This document shows positions 49,165 through 57,935 of a stretch of DNA of 62,824 bases, piece after piece (the first letter of the stretch is position 1; each line of letters opens with the position of its first letter). The DNA is from Meiothermus cerbereus DSM 11376. GTDB lineage: Bacteria; Deinococcota; Deinococci; Deinococcales; Thermaceae. The notes beneath the pieces were generated by a model. That model saw only the letters and a list, made by a program, of their open reading frames with translations. It was not told where the DNA came from and ran no database searches. The stretch lies in NCBI RefSeq assembly GCF_000620065.1, contig NZ_JHVI01000024.1:1-62824 (forward strand), written 5' to 3'. The position numbers and the translations under genes are program-made.

Positions 49165-50088
49165 CTATTTCGCCTGGGGTTCACGGGGCCCAATGGCCTC
49201 GTGCACAAACGCCCACAGCACACCCAACACAAGGCCCAGAACCCCAGCCACCACGGTAAACAAGAGTGGCCTGGGGAAGCTGGGACGAAGCGGTTCAGCC
49301 GGGGGAACCAGCACCTGCACCAGCAAAGACTGGTTTACCAGCTGACCTATTGCCTCAGGCTGTTTCAAAAAATCGGTCAGGGTGCCGATGCGGGCCTCGA
49401 GCTGGGCAATTTGCGAACGCAGGCGCGACTCGTCGAGGCTCAGGCTGGTGTAGGCGGGGTTGGTAGCGCGTGCGATCTGGGGGTCGGTGCCCCGGGCCTC
49501 GAGGGCTGCCGCCACGGTTGGGTTGGAGGCAACCGGGTCTGGGGCCGTGCGAAGCTGGGCCTGGATGCCCTTCAGGCCATCCTGGGCGGCTTGCAAGTCG
49601 AAGCGGGCCTGGGTCAGGGCCGCCCGCAGGTTGGACTGGGCCCCCTCGAGCAGGTTGCGCTCGAGGTACTTCCGCGCTACCTCCAGAATCCGCCCGGCCC
49701 GGGCCTCAGCCTCAGCCGCGGTGCTGCCCTGGGCTGTTAGAAACAGCAATCCCCGCTTCTCATCGAAGCGGGCTTTGTAAAAGCGGGTGGGGTTGTCTTC
49801 GCCCAGCTGATTGGCCAGCAGCCGGGTTCCAAGCAAGTCTACAAACCCCTGGGCCAGGCCCGACAGCGAGGGAAGGTTGTTTAGCAGGCCCTGGCTGGAC
49901 TGGTTGGAGATGGATAGGCTCACCACCACCTGGCTGGTGTAGGTTTTGGGCCAGAGCAGGCTAAAGGCCAAGGTAAGCAAGGCCAGCCCCAGGGCCAAAC
50001 CGACGATCAATCGGCTCCGGCGCTTGAGGACCAGGTACAGGTCGCGCAGGGAAATCTCGTCGCTTGTATGGCTTTCGTGCGGCATCAT
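49165..50088 (-). CDS. Wzz-type polysaccharide chain-length regulator
   Basis: 307 residues. Two membrane helices flank a periplasmic coiled-coil domain: N-terminal LRDLYLVLKRRSRLIVGLAL and WPKTYTSQVVVSLS, C-terminal PLRPSFPRPLLFTVVAGVLG with the proline-rich motif typical of Wzz. It controls the length of polysaccharide chains made by Wzy. Last gene of the minus-strand cluster. No kinase domain is attached. Confidence 0.85.
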   Translation of the reverse strand: MMPHESHTSDEISLRDLYLVLKRRSRLIVGLALGLALLTLAFSLLWPKTYTSQVVVSLSISNQSSQGLLNNLPSLSGLAQGFVDLLGTRLLANQLGEDNPTRFYKARFDEKRGLLFLTAQGSTAAEAEARAGRILEVARKYLERNLLEGAQSNLRAALTQARFDLQAAQDGLKGIQAQLRTAPDPVASNPTVAAALEARGTDPQIARATNPAYTSLSLDESRLRSQIAQLEARIGTLTDFLKQPEAIGQLVNQSLLVQVLVPPAEPLRPSFPRPLLFTVVAGVLGLVLGVLWAFVHEAIGPREPQAK

Positions 50089-50100
50089 CGGCGCATTCTA

Positions 50101-51687
50101 TCAGATTGTCGTTGGGGGTTTTTCTTGAGCGACTACCCAGGCAAAAGCAAGCAGCAGGGGATAGTATACCCAGGCAGAAAAAAAGGTGAAGTCCAGGGAG
50201 TTGAGCACTAAAGCCAGCAGCGCAAGGGTCATCACCGATGCCGCTTTAGCCCTCCACAACACCCGCAAAACGATTGCCAGCCAAAGCAAAAACCCAAACA
50301 AGGCCAGCCCGCCACCTTCCGCCAGCAGCTGCAGCACCAGGTTGTGCGCATGGCCGGGCGTGTATTCAATGGTCTGTGGTGGAGGGTTTAGATCGAAATA
50401 CAGCGCAAAGTTTCCAAACCCAATCCCCCCCAAAGGGTTTTCCCACATGGCCTGCCATGCAATCCACCAAAACTGCAGTCGAGCCTGGGCATTGTGATCC
50501 AGGGTCAGGGCCTGGGCAAAGCGACCCAGCAGCTCGGGTTGCCAGAGCGCTATAGCGCCCAATAGTCCAGCCAGCCCCAAGGCAACAAAGCGGTAGCGCC
50601 CCAGACTCCAACCCCAGGCCGTACCCAGCAGCAAGAAGGCCCAAAACGCCGTTCGGCTGCCAGACACCCAGAGCAAAAGCCCCGCCACCACCAGGGCCAG
50701 CCCACCCAGGCGCCGCCCACCCAGAACCCAAACCAGACCCGCAAGCATCACCGCACCATGCCCGAGAATATTGGGTTGGGGGGTGAGGCCCACAACACGG
50801 CCACCTGGCCCCACCTCGAACCATTGCCAACCCGCATAACCAAGAAGGGCCAGCATACCCAGCAGTACAGCCTGCGCGACCGTTTGGGGAGATAGCTGCC
50901 GAAAAAACCAGACCCCCGCTTGCAAAACCAGAAAACCCATCAACACAGCACCTACCCACCACCAAACCCGCCAGCTTAGCGGCATAAGGCCAGTTGGGCC
51001 CATTCGATAGGCGGTGGGGGTAGAACCCTGCTCGAGCTGAGGCCAACCAATGTCCAGGTAGCTGTAATCACCACCATTGTTTATAAAATCAACCGCGCGC
51101 AGCTCCATGTCCCCTTCCTGCACTGTATACGTCGCCCAAGCCCGCCAGACTTTTGGAGCCACCTCCTGCATATGCACAGGCACGGCATGGTGACCCCTGT
51201 GGGTAAAAAAAGTGATGGCAAGCCTGGCCTCCGTACCATCGTGCCGCAAGTAAAAGCTCTGGGTATACGTTCTGCCTGCTTCAACCGGATACCACCTTCC
51301 AGTAAGAAACTCCCTGTATTCGATGCCAGATCGGGTACTGTAGCGCGGAACGCGCCAAAAGCCCTGATCCACGAGCCTGGCCTCTCTGTGGTTATTGTCT
51401 TCAGGATTCCAACCCGAGAGCTCGTGAAGCAAAGGACTAATGGGGTTAGGCGCGCCATCGGTAGCCACCTGGACATACGGAGGAGGCACCAGCGTTGGAA
51501 CAAATGCTTGGGAAGATAGCAACTGCCCCAAAGTTCCAAAAACAGCCATTATTACAAATACCACCCCCAGGTAGGGCTTGCGTTCCCGCAACAGGTACCA
51601 AATGCCCCACAAAGCAGCCAAGCCCGCAAACCAGGCCGCTTGCAGGGGCAATGCAAAAAACAACCCAAGCTGCGCCCAGCGGCTCAA
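50101..51687 (-). CDS. O-antigen ligase/polymerase (Wzy_C family) with an inserted carbohydrate-binding-like domain
   Basis: 528 residues from TTG 51687, overlapping the upstream TGA (TTGA). Two or three N-terminal membrane helices, then a soluble jelly-roll-like domain at about 85-220 (TYTQSFYLRHDGTEARLAIT, then DIGWPQLEQGSTPTAYRMG, a CBM4/9-type ending), then many helices with the Wzy_C signature GSRTAFWAFLLLG and PNILGHGAVMLAGL, and HAHNLVLQLLAEGGGLAL. The domain would lie outside the cytoplasm and might hold the glycan. Confidence 0.75.
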   Translation of the reverse strand: MSRWAQLGLFFALPLQAAWFAGLAALWGIWYLLRERKPYLGVVFVIMAVFGTLGQLLSSQAFVPTLVPPPYVQVATDGAPNPISPLLHELSGWNPEDNNHREARLVDQGFWRVPRYSTRSGIEYREFLTGRWYPVEAGRTYTQSFYLRHDGTEARLAITFFTHRGHHAVPVHMQEVAPKVWRAWATYTVQEGDMELRAVDFINNGGDYSYLDIGWPQLEQGSTPTAYRMGPTGLMPLSWRVWWWVGAVLMGFLVLQAGVWFFRQLSPQTVAQAVLLGMLALLGYAGWQWFEVGPGGRVVGLTPQPNILGHGAVMLAGLVWVLGGRRLGGLALVVAGLLLWVSGSRTAFWAFLLLGTAWGWSLGRYRFVALGLAGLLGAIALWQPELLGRFAQALTLDHNAQARLQFWWIAWQAMWENPLGGIGFGNFALYFDLNPPPQTIEYTPGHAHNLVLQLLAEGGGLALFGFLLWLAIVLRVLWRAKAASVMTLALLALVLNSLDFTFFSAWVYYPLLLAFAWVVAQEKPPTTI

Positions 51688-53120
51688 TAGGCCCCCTTGC
51701 CAAAAAGCACCACCCAGACCGTGCGGGCCAGGATGTACAGGTCGAGCCAGGGTGACCAGTTGCGTACGTAGTAGGCATCCATAGCGACGCGTTCGGCGTA
51801 AGTGGTGTCGTTGCGTCCAGACACCTGCCAAAGACCGGTTAGACCAGGGCGCACCTTTGTATACAGGGCAAAAAGTGAGCCATAGCGCTTTACCTCATCT
51901 TCTACGATGGGCCGCGGACCCACAAGGCTCATCTCACCCAGCAAAACATTCCACAGCTGCGGGAATTCGTCCAAGCTTGTTTTGCGCAAAAAACGCCCGA
52001 CTCGTGTTATCCGAGGGTCATTTCGCAGCTTTTGGTCTCGCTCCCATTCTTCACGAAGCTCGGGATGTTGTTGCAAGTATTCATGTAAAAGACGGTCGGC
52101 ATCCTGGACCATGGAGCGGAACTTCCAGGCCCTGAAGCGTTGTGCCGCCAAACCTATCCTGGGGTGTCCATAAAAAGCGGAACCAGGAGAATCCAGGCGG
52201 ATGAGCAGGCTCAGCAGCACCCCCAGCAAGGCAATTGGCAGGGCAAACAAAATGATAAGGCCCACGTCGATGATGCGCTTGATGATGCGCGGCCCAGGGA
52301 GAAGCAGCCTTTGCCGCACCTCGAGGCCCAGCACACCCCCCAGGTCGCGCGAGGATACCCACAGGCTCGCCAGCCCAAACAGGTCGGGGATCAGGATCAG
52401 GTGCGGGAAGTTCGCCCCGTGCTGCTCCAAAAGCTTTAGCAGACGGCCTCGCTCTACACCCGGCATTGCTACGATGGCGTACTGCACACCCATGCGGGCA
52501 AACTCTGCTGCACGCTCGAGCCCACCGGCCACTGGCAAACCTTCCACCCGCTGGCCCTGCTTAGCGGGGTCGTCGTCCAGCAGAGCAATGGGTTTGAAGC
52601 CCAGGCCAGGCTGCTTACACAAGGCCCGCACCACCGCTTCGCCGGTCTGGCCTGCGCCAAATATCAGCACCGGCACCCCCCACCAGGGTTTGCGGGCAAA
52701 AAGCTCGCGCACCAAAGCCCGGCCCAGCGGAACAAGCGCCAGCGCCAACCCCCAGGCAAACACAAAAGCCCCCCGCGAGTAGTCGGCCCCCGCTTTGTAC
52801 ATGAAGGTGGCGGCCCCCAGCACTACAAAAACCAGGCTGGTGGCATAGGAGAGGCGCCGTAGCTCCTCGGGCGGTGCAATGCCCACACCATAAAGCCCGG
52901 CCAAGGCGTAGGCCAGAGGGAAGAGAAAAAGCATGGGCCAAAGCTCGAGATATATTTCCCAGAGCAAGGAACGATCCCACAAAAAACGCAGCCATATGGA
53001 AAATACCAGAGTAAGGACTACAGTAAGAAAATCTGCTGTGAACAAAAGGAGAAATCGCCGAAGGGATGGTGTTGGGTGTTTGCTTGGTGTGCTTATCGAA
53101 GTGTGCCCAATCGATTGCAA
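51684..53120 (-). CDS. Polyprenyl-phosphate sugar phosphotransferase (WbaP/WcaJ type)
   Basis: 478 residues from TTG 53120, with GGGAGG five bases upstream. N-terminal four-helix membrane region, a CoA-binding-like domain (VPVLIFGAGQTGEAVVRALC), then the catalytic part: KRIIDVGLIILFALPIALLG, FRAWKFRSMVQDADRLL, FLRKTSLDEFPQLWNVLLGE, MSLVGPRPIV and KVRPGLTGLWQVSGRNDTTY. It loads the first sugar phosphate onto undecaprenyl phosphate and so starts the repeat unit. Confidence 0.93.
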   Translation of the reverse strand: MQSIGHTSISTPSKHPTPSLRRFLLLFTADFLTVVLTLVFSIWLRFLWDRSLLWEIYLELWPMLFLFPLAYALAGLYGVGIAPPEELRRLSYATSLVFVVLGAATFMYKAGADYSRGAFVFAWGLALALVPLGRALVRELFARKPWWGVPVLIFGAGQTGEAVVRALCKQPGLGFKPIALLDDDPAKQGQRVEGLPVAGGLERAAEFARMGVQYAIVAMPGVERGRLLKLLEQHGANFPHLILIPDLFGLASLWVSSRDLGGVLGLEVRQRLLLPGPRIIKRIIDVGLIILFALPIALLGVLLSLLIRLDSPGSAFYGHPRIGLAAQRFRAWKFRSMVQDADRLLHEYLQQHPELREEWERDQKLRNDPRITRVGRFLRKTSLDEFPQLWNVLLGEMSLVGPRPIVEDEVKRYGSLFALYTKVRPGLTGLWQVSGRNDTTYAERVAMDAYYVRNWSPWLDLYILARTVWVVLFGKGAY

Positions 53121-53122
53121 AG

Positions 53123-54256
53123 CTACCTCCCAGCCAGCTCGCGGTACAGGGCCAGCGTAGCGTCTACCATTTTTTCTACACTAAATTCTTTTACACGCAA
53201 CCGACTTTGTGCCCCCATGCTAAGACGCAAAGCTTCATCAGAGAGCAAACGATCCAGCGCTCCAGCAAAAGCCATAACATCTCCAACAGGAACCACAAAG
53301 CCATTTTCGCCATCGACAATAGCCTGATCAGCTCCCCCAACACAAGTTGCAACTATAGGCAAACCTTCAGCCATCGCTTCCAATAGCACGTAGGGAAACC
53401 CCTCATATTCGCTGGGTAGTGCAAAAATATCAAAGCCACGCATGGCCCAGCGTCCATCAATAAAACCCGGTAAAAAAACTCTGTCTGCAAGGCCCAGCGC
53501 ATTGACCCTAGCCTCGAGTTCAGTGCGAAGCGGCCCATCGCCAACAATAACCAGGCAAGCCTGTGGGTGATTATGAGCCACCTGTGCAAATGCTTCCAGT
53601 AACATAAAAGGGGACTTTGGAATCGCCAAGCGGCCCACAAAACCGATTGTCACTTGCTCCAATCCGATGTGCAGGTTTTTGCGAACCTCTAGGCGCGAGC
53701 AAACGTTATCATTATGGAGATCTAAACCATTTGGAATGAGCCGAATTTGGTTGTGAGTATAGTGCAAGATAGCTGCTTCGTTAATTTGCCACTTAGATAC
53801 AACCACAATTGCATCTGTTAGAGGAGCTAACACAGACTCCATAAATGCATAGAATCGTCCCAACAAACCGCTATTAGTGGGATAGAAAGAAACAAAACCG
53901 TGAGGACTATAAACGATTTTACCTTGTGTTAGCATCCTAAGCAACCGAGCTAAAGCACCGCCTTTAGCGCTTTGTCCGTGGATTATGTCAAAATGACCAA
54001 AAGCTCGCACGTATTTATTCAGGATGAATAGTGCCCGCAAATCACTCGGATGCGGCGCACGACGCATGGGGACTTCCAAGCAACGCACACCTGCTTTCTC
54101 GAGTTCAGGTAATGCCAGAGCAAAGATATTGTCCATCCTTAGTGGAGAGTATGCCAAATATACTTCCACCCCGCGAAGCACTAATCCATGGCAAAGATCT
54201 ACTACGTGGCGCGCTGTGCCTCCGCCAGTGGCCTCGAGAATTTGTAAAACTTTCAT
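53123..54256 (-). CDS. GT4-family glycosyltransferase
   Basis: 377 residues from ATG 54256; a longer frame to 54352 adds an unlike N-terminus. GT-B fold: N-terminal VLQILEATGGGTARHVVDLC, FDIIHGQSAKGGALARLLRM, then RLIPNGLDLHNDN, VTIGFVGRLAIPKSPFMLLE and the nucleotide-sugar site ALPSEYEGFPYVLLEAMAEG. The pattern is close to EpsD/WbcN-like transferases. It adds an internal sugar to the lipid-linked unit. AT-rich relative to the genes on its left. Confidence 0.88.
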   Translation of the reverse strand: MKVLQILEATGGGTARHVVDLCHGLVLRGVEVYLAYSPLRMDNIFALALPELEKAGVRCLEVPMRRAPHPSDLRALFILNKYVRAFGHFDIIHGQSAKGGALARLLRMLTQGKIVYSPHGFVSFYPTNSGLLGRFYAFMESVLAPLTDAIVVVSKWQINEAAILHYTHNQIRLIPNGLDLHNDNVCSRLEVRKNLHIGLEQVTIGFVGRLAIPKSPFMLLEAFAQVAHNHPQACLVIVGDGPLRTELEARVNALGLADRVFLPGFIDGRWAMRGFDIFALPSEYEGFPYVLLEAMAEGLPIVATCVGGADQAIVDGENGFVVPVGDVMAFAGALDRLLSDEALRLSMGAQSRLRVKEFSVEKMVDATLALYRELAGR

Positions 54257-54405
54257 AGAGTTATCTATTTCTGCTTCTACTTTGGAGCGCTTAACGGCTG
54301 TATTCAAGCCCTGCTTACTAGATATTAGTTTTGTCAGAACAAACAATATCAACCCCGGGAAGCCTAGGTTTTCTCATACAGTAGGTTCCTCTTAAAATCA
54401 ACCTC

Positions 54406-55497
54406 CTAACCTTCCTTGATAACATCTTGTAACGCTTGCCAAGTTAAATCCGCAGTCCTTTGCCAGGTGAACTGCTTAGCTCTTTCGAGGCCCATAGTAT
54501 GCAATTCTTGCCGCAAATCAGCATCTTGAGCTATTCGCCGGATCCCTTGCGTTATTGCCTCAACATCATAGGGATCTACCAATAGCGCTGCTCCACCTGC
54601 CACTTCGGGCAATGACGTTACGTTTGAAGTTAATACTGGCACGCCACAAGCCATTGCCTCGAGAAGTGGTAAACCGAATCCTTCATAAAGAGATACATAA
54701 ACTGCTCCCAACGCACCTGAATATAGTACGGGCAAGTCCTCATCCGCAACATATCCAAGGTACATAACAGACGGATCCGCTGGCAAATCGCTTTTGCCAG
54801 CAAATGGGAGGCCCTTTGCGCCAACAATTACCAGTCGCACTCCCGGTATTCCTACTCGATGCCAGGCTTCAATAACTCTTCTCAGGTTCTTTCGCTCAGA
54901 TACAGATGCAACACTAATAAGGTAGGGTGAGTCAATGCCATAGCGAGAGGATAAACTTTTTACTCTTTCTTCAGAAGAAGGAGCAAAGCGGAGATCTACA
55001 CCCAAAGGCGCAACAATCACCTTTTCGCTTGGCAGCCCAAACAAATCAAGAATTCGGGCCTTACTAAATTCCGATACAGTCAGAATGAGTGCCACACGCT
55101 TAACCAAGCGTGGCAAAAGCCATCGGTAAAAAGTTGAGAACTTCCAGCTATACCACTCGGGGTGCTCTAAATGCGCGACATCATGAACTGTGATAATTTG
55201 ACGGCTCACTAACAAAGGTCCCGATCCTCCAGGAGACCAGAGCCAACCATCCTTGGAAATCAGCCGAGGTAGTACCACTTGTTCCCAAAGATGACCACCT
55301 AATCCATATCTCCCCCACAGTAGTGTCTTAGTCACTAGTTGGTGTTGTTCAGTCAGAAGGCCGTACCCATCAATCGGCTTTGATGGGCTTGCTAATGTGA
55401 CCTTTGGTAAGCGACGCAAAATTTCCAGAGCATAACGCTGAACTCCAGTTAAAGGTTGTGTCATAAAACGTGCGTTGACAGTTAGATCGGCGCTCAT
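54406..55497 (-). CDS. GT4-family glycosyltransferase (mannosyltransferase-like)
   Basis: 363 residues. [20 protein letters not shown] at the N-terminus, [60 protein letters not shown] and [20 protein letters not shown]. This is the WbaZ/mannosyltransferase subgroup. Acceptor and sugar cannot be told. Its start overlaps the upstream polymerase stop by four bases. The 149 bases after it are non-coding. Confidence 0.9.
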   Translation of the reverse strand: MSADLTVNARFMTQPLTGVQRYALEILRRLPKVTLASPSKPIDGYGLLTEQHQLVTKTLLWGRYGLGGHLWEQVVLPRLISKDGWLWSPGGSGPLLVSRQIITVHDVAHLEHPEWYSWKFSTFYRWLLPRLVKRVALILTVSEFSKARILDLFGLPSEKVIVAPLGVDLRFAPSSEERVKSLSSRYGIDSPYLISVASVSERKNLRRVIEAWHRVGIPGVRLVIVGAKGLPFAGKSDLPADPSVMYLGYVADEDLPVLYSGALGAVYVSLYEGFGLPLLEAMACGVPVLTSNVTSLPEVAGGAALLVDPYDVEAITQGIRRIAQDADLRQELHTMGLERAKQFTWQRTADLTWQALQDVIKEG

Positions 55498-56705
55498 TGC
55501 TTAGTTCCTTTAAGGGATATTCTTATGAGATAGGTCAGATGTACCAAAGCAAGGAATAAAAAAGGAAGAACCCAGATGGTTAGGAAAAAGAAATTGATGC
55601 GGAGAATCGAGAATAGACCCGGAAAAGCCAAGAGAAAATAAAAACCTTCTGGGCGAAGATGGTACACAGCCAGTCGCAACTTGTATAGTGCGCCTAAAAC
55701 AAAACCGGTAACAATGGCAACAACTATAGATGTCCAACCCCAATCGTACCACCACAGCGCTAGAACGTTTACAGTACCGTCAACACCCTGCCAACCTGGA
55801 CATTGATCGTAATATGCTTGTATACCCAAAGGCCCAGCAAGCATAGTTGTGGACCACAACTGCATGGAGGGATTACAGCTCATCATGATCAAAGTATTAT
55901 TGAAATCGGCAGCAAAATAGCCTTGAGCAAGGCGTTCCCAGGTATAAACCTGAACTTCAGGAGAAATGAGGGGGAGCTGGTTAGATTTTGCAAAAGCTGC
56001 GCCTGAGCGGAAAAGTTCTCCGATCCATATCAGCGCAGCTAGAGTTATTAATGCGTAAAAGATCAGACGTGTAGACACCTTTTGCAAGATGAAATAAGCA
56101 GCTAGAATCACCAGCAGATAGTAAACAAAAAACATCCGAGCAGCAAGGAAAAAAGCATGTAACACAACTGCCAAGCCCAGCCCAGCAAGCCACCACCTCG
56201 CGCGGGAAACCCATGGCTTTGGAACATGTGGATGAAAACTCAAAACAGCGAGAATAGCCGTTGAAAGAAGAAATAAGTTATTTAAAGAACTAATTCCGAC
56301 TCTTCGCTCTGACCTGGCCAACTCACCAAGAGCAGCCAAATTTCCCCGTGTTAATAATTCGCTAAATAGTTCAGGATTTTGAAGAAATGTTCGAATATAA
56401 ACCAACTCGCCCAGTAACGCAAAACTCATAATTATCAAAGCCCATCGCCACCAAAATCGGATATGCCCTTCCTGCAAAGCAACTCGATACTTTTGAGAGA
56501 CAGGAATTAGGGTACCCAAAATAATGCTTGCCTCGAAAATGATAAAGAAAACGGCCCATTGTAGCAATGCTGAAGAACTGTCATATCTAGGGGAAGCACT
56601 TTTAATAGTGGGCTGCTCGGGCATGAAGAAGAACCAAAAAGCAAACTGCCCTAAAAAGAGAACAGCCACAATTACTCCGGGGTGCGTTAAAAAGCGCTTG
56701 ACCAT
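55494..56705 (-). CDS. Wzy-like polysaccharide polymerase (polytopic membrane protein)
   Basis: 403 residues, about ten or eleven membrane helices, with a large outer loop near residues 250-310 that contains NNTLIMMSCNPSMQLWSTTM and DGTVNVLALWWYDWGWTSIV. Sequence resembles oligosaccharide repeat-unit polymerases, which are poorly conserved. It stands among glycosyltransferase genes. With the ligase-like protein at 50101, the cluster has two candidate polymerases; which one polymerises is not clear. Confidence 0.7.
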   Translation of the reverse strand: MVKRFLTHPGVIVAVLFLGQFAFWFFFMPEQPTIKSASPRYDSSSALLQWAVFFIIFEASIILGTLIPVSQKYRVALQEGHIRFWWRWALIIMSFALLGELVYIRTFLQNPELFSELLTRGNLAALGELARSERRVGISSLNNLFLLSTAILAVLSFHPHVPKPWVSRARWWLAGLGLAVVLHAFFLAARMFFVYYLLVILAAYFILQKVSTRLIFYALITLAALIWIGELFRSGAAFAKSNQLPLISPEVQVYTWERLAQGYFAADFNNTLIMMSCNPSMQLWSTTMLAGPLGIQAYYDQCPGWQGVDGTVNVLALWWYDWGWTSIVVAIVTGFVLGALYKLRLAVYHLRPEGFYFLLAFPGLFSILRINFFFLTIWVLPFLFLALVHLTYLIRISLKGTKQ

Positions 56706-56706
56706 T

Positions 56707-57816
56707 CTAACCCTCTAACAAGGCCTGTACGAGTTCCTCCCATGAATAAATGTCAGAGGTAGGTATAGTTGAGCGATCCATCTCTAAAGCCTTCCTTAAA
56801 GCCTCAGCGATACTGGCATCATCGCCAGGACGGTATGAAATTACGTTGGGCCTCGAGGAGCAAAGGAAATCCGGTGCAATTATGGGCAGTCGTACATATG
56901 AGTACTGGATGATCTTTAGAGTGTCGCTGAAAGACTCTGCTCCGGGACTATATTCCCAAGTTGCCAACCCCACATCAGCACACTTAATAAATGGAATAGT
57001 GTTAATAAAGGGCTGCTCTCCGTAAAAATGAATGTTTGAATTCCTTATTTTGGGCTCAAAAGGGCCAACGATATGAAATTGCGCTTCCAGTAGAAGATGG
57101 GCCGCACGTTGTAGGAAATCATAATCAAGGCGCGATATCCCAACAAAAACAAAATTTGGACTCTTCGCCTTATCAAAAGGACTTAAATACGACCGATCAA
57201 ATAATTCTTTTTGTATCCCATGGTAATGCAAATAAAGATTTTGAGCTCTGTCTTTAAAATTTTCGTACATATACTGACTAGGTACACTGACCACATCAAA
57301 CTCTGACAAGATGGCATTCTCTAACTCTACAACTACAGGGTGGTTTTTTAAGAGCCTGAGGTCGTCCGAAGCACGGTAAATAAACTTAGCTTGTGGATTA
57401 AGACTTTTGAATTTATGAAAAAGCATAAGACCAGGTGTACTCTCAAATACAAATATATCTGCACTGGTAATCCATTCTTCTACCTCACCCAGAGGGAGTT
57501 CACCATAGGATGCAAACAGTCGTTTGCTCAGCCTATTTAAAAGCGCAAAACGCAAATTTGCAGGATGAAACGGAGTAAACCACACATAGCTGAAAAAGCC
57601 TGGCTTTACCTTACAAAGCACATTTCTCTCACCCCAAAATTCGAAATACCTCAAACGGTGATCGCGCCGTAAGTAGGAAAGCCAGCTTAAAGAAGCCGTA
57701 AAGAAAAGAACTTCCCAATCCAAATTATGAAACGCATCTGCCAGCCAATGAAAACCTGCTTTCCTCTTAGAATTCCAATAATGCCCAGTAATTAGGACAA
57801 CACGCGGTTTATGCAT
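56707..57816 (-). CDS. GumK-like glycosyltransferase (GT70-type)
   Basis: 369 residues. The N-terminus (RVVLITGHYWNSKRKAGFHW, LADAFHNLDWEVLFFTASLS, WLSYLRRDHRL) closely follows GumK, the glucuronosyltransferase of xanthan synthesis. Later NFVFVGISRLDYDFLQRAAH and ADVGLATWEYSPGAESFSDT, LKIIQYSYVRLPIIAPDFL complete a GT-B fold. It may transfer glucuronic acid to a lipid-linked acceptor; the sugar is inferred from the family. Confidence 0.82.
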   Translation of the reverse strand: MHKPRVVLITGHYWNSKRKAGFHWLADAFHNLDWEVLFFTASLSWLSYLRRDHRLRYFEFWGERNVLCKVKPGFFSYVWFTPFHPANLRFALLNRLSKRLFASYGELPLGEVEEWITSADIFVFESTPGLMLFHKFKSLNPQAKFIYRASDDLRLLKNHPVVVELENAILSEFDVVSVPSQYMYENFKDRAQNLYLHYHGIQKELFDRSYLSPFDKAKSPNFVFVGISRLDYDFLQRAAHLLLEAQFHIVGPFEPKIRNSNIHFYGEQPFINTIPFIKCADVGLATWEYSPGAESFSDTLKIIQYSYVRLPIIAPDFLCSSRPNVISYRPGDDASIAEALRKALEMDRSTIPTSDIYSWEELVQALLEG

Positions 57817-57935
57817 TACTTTTCCGCTCCTCGTAAATCCGTAGCAGCTAGTCTTATTTTCTCTTCCTGCATCACTTTATCCATATTTTGAATTCCGAAA
57901 GGTTCTTTGCTGAGACTGGATAAGAGCAACCCAGG

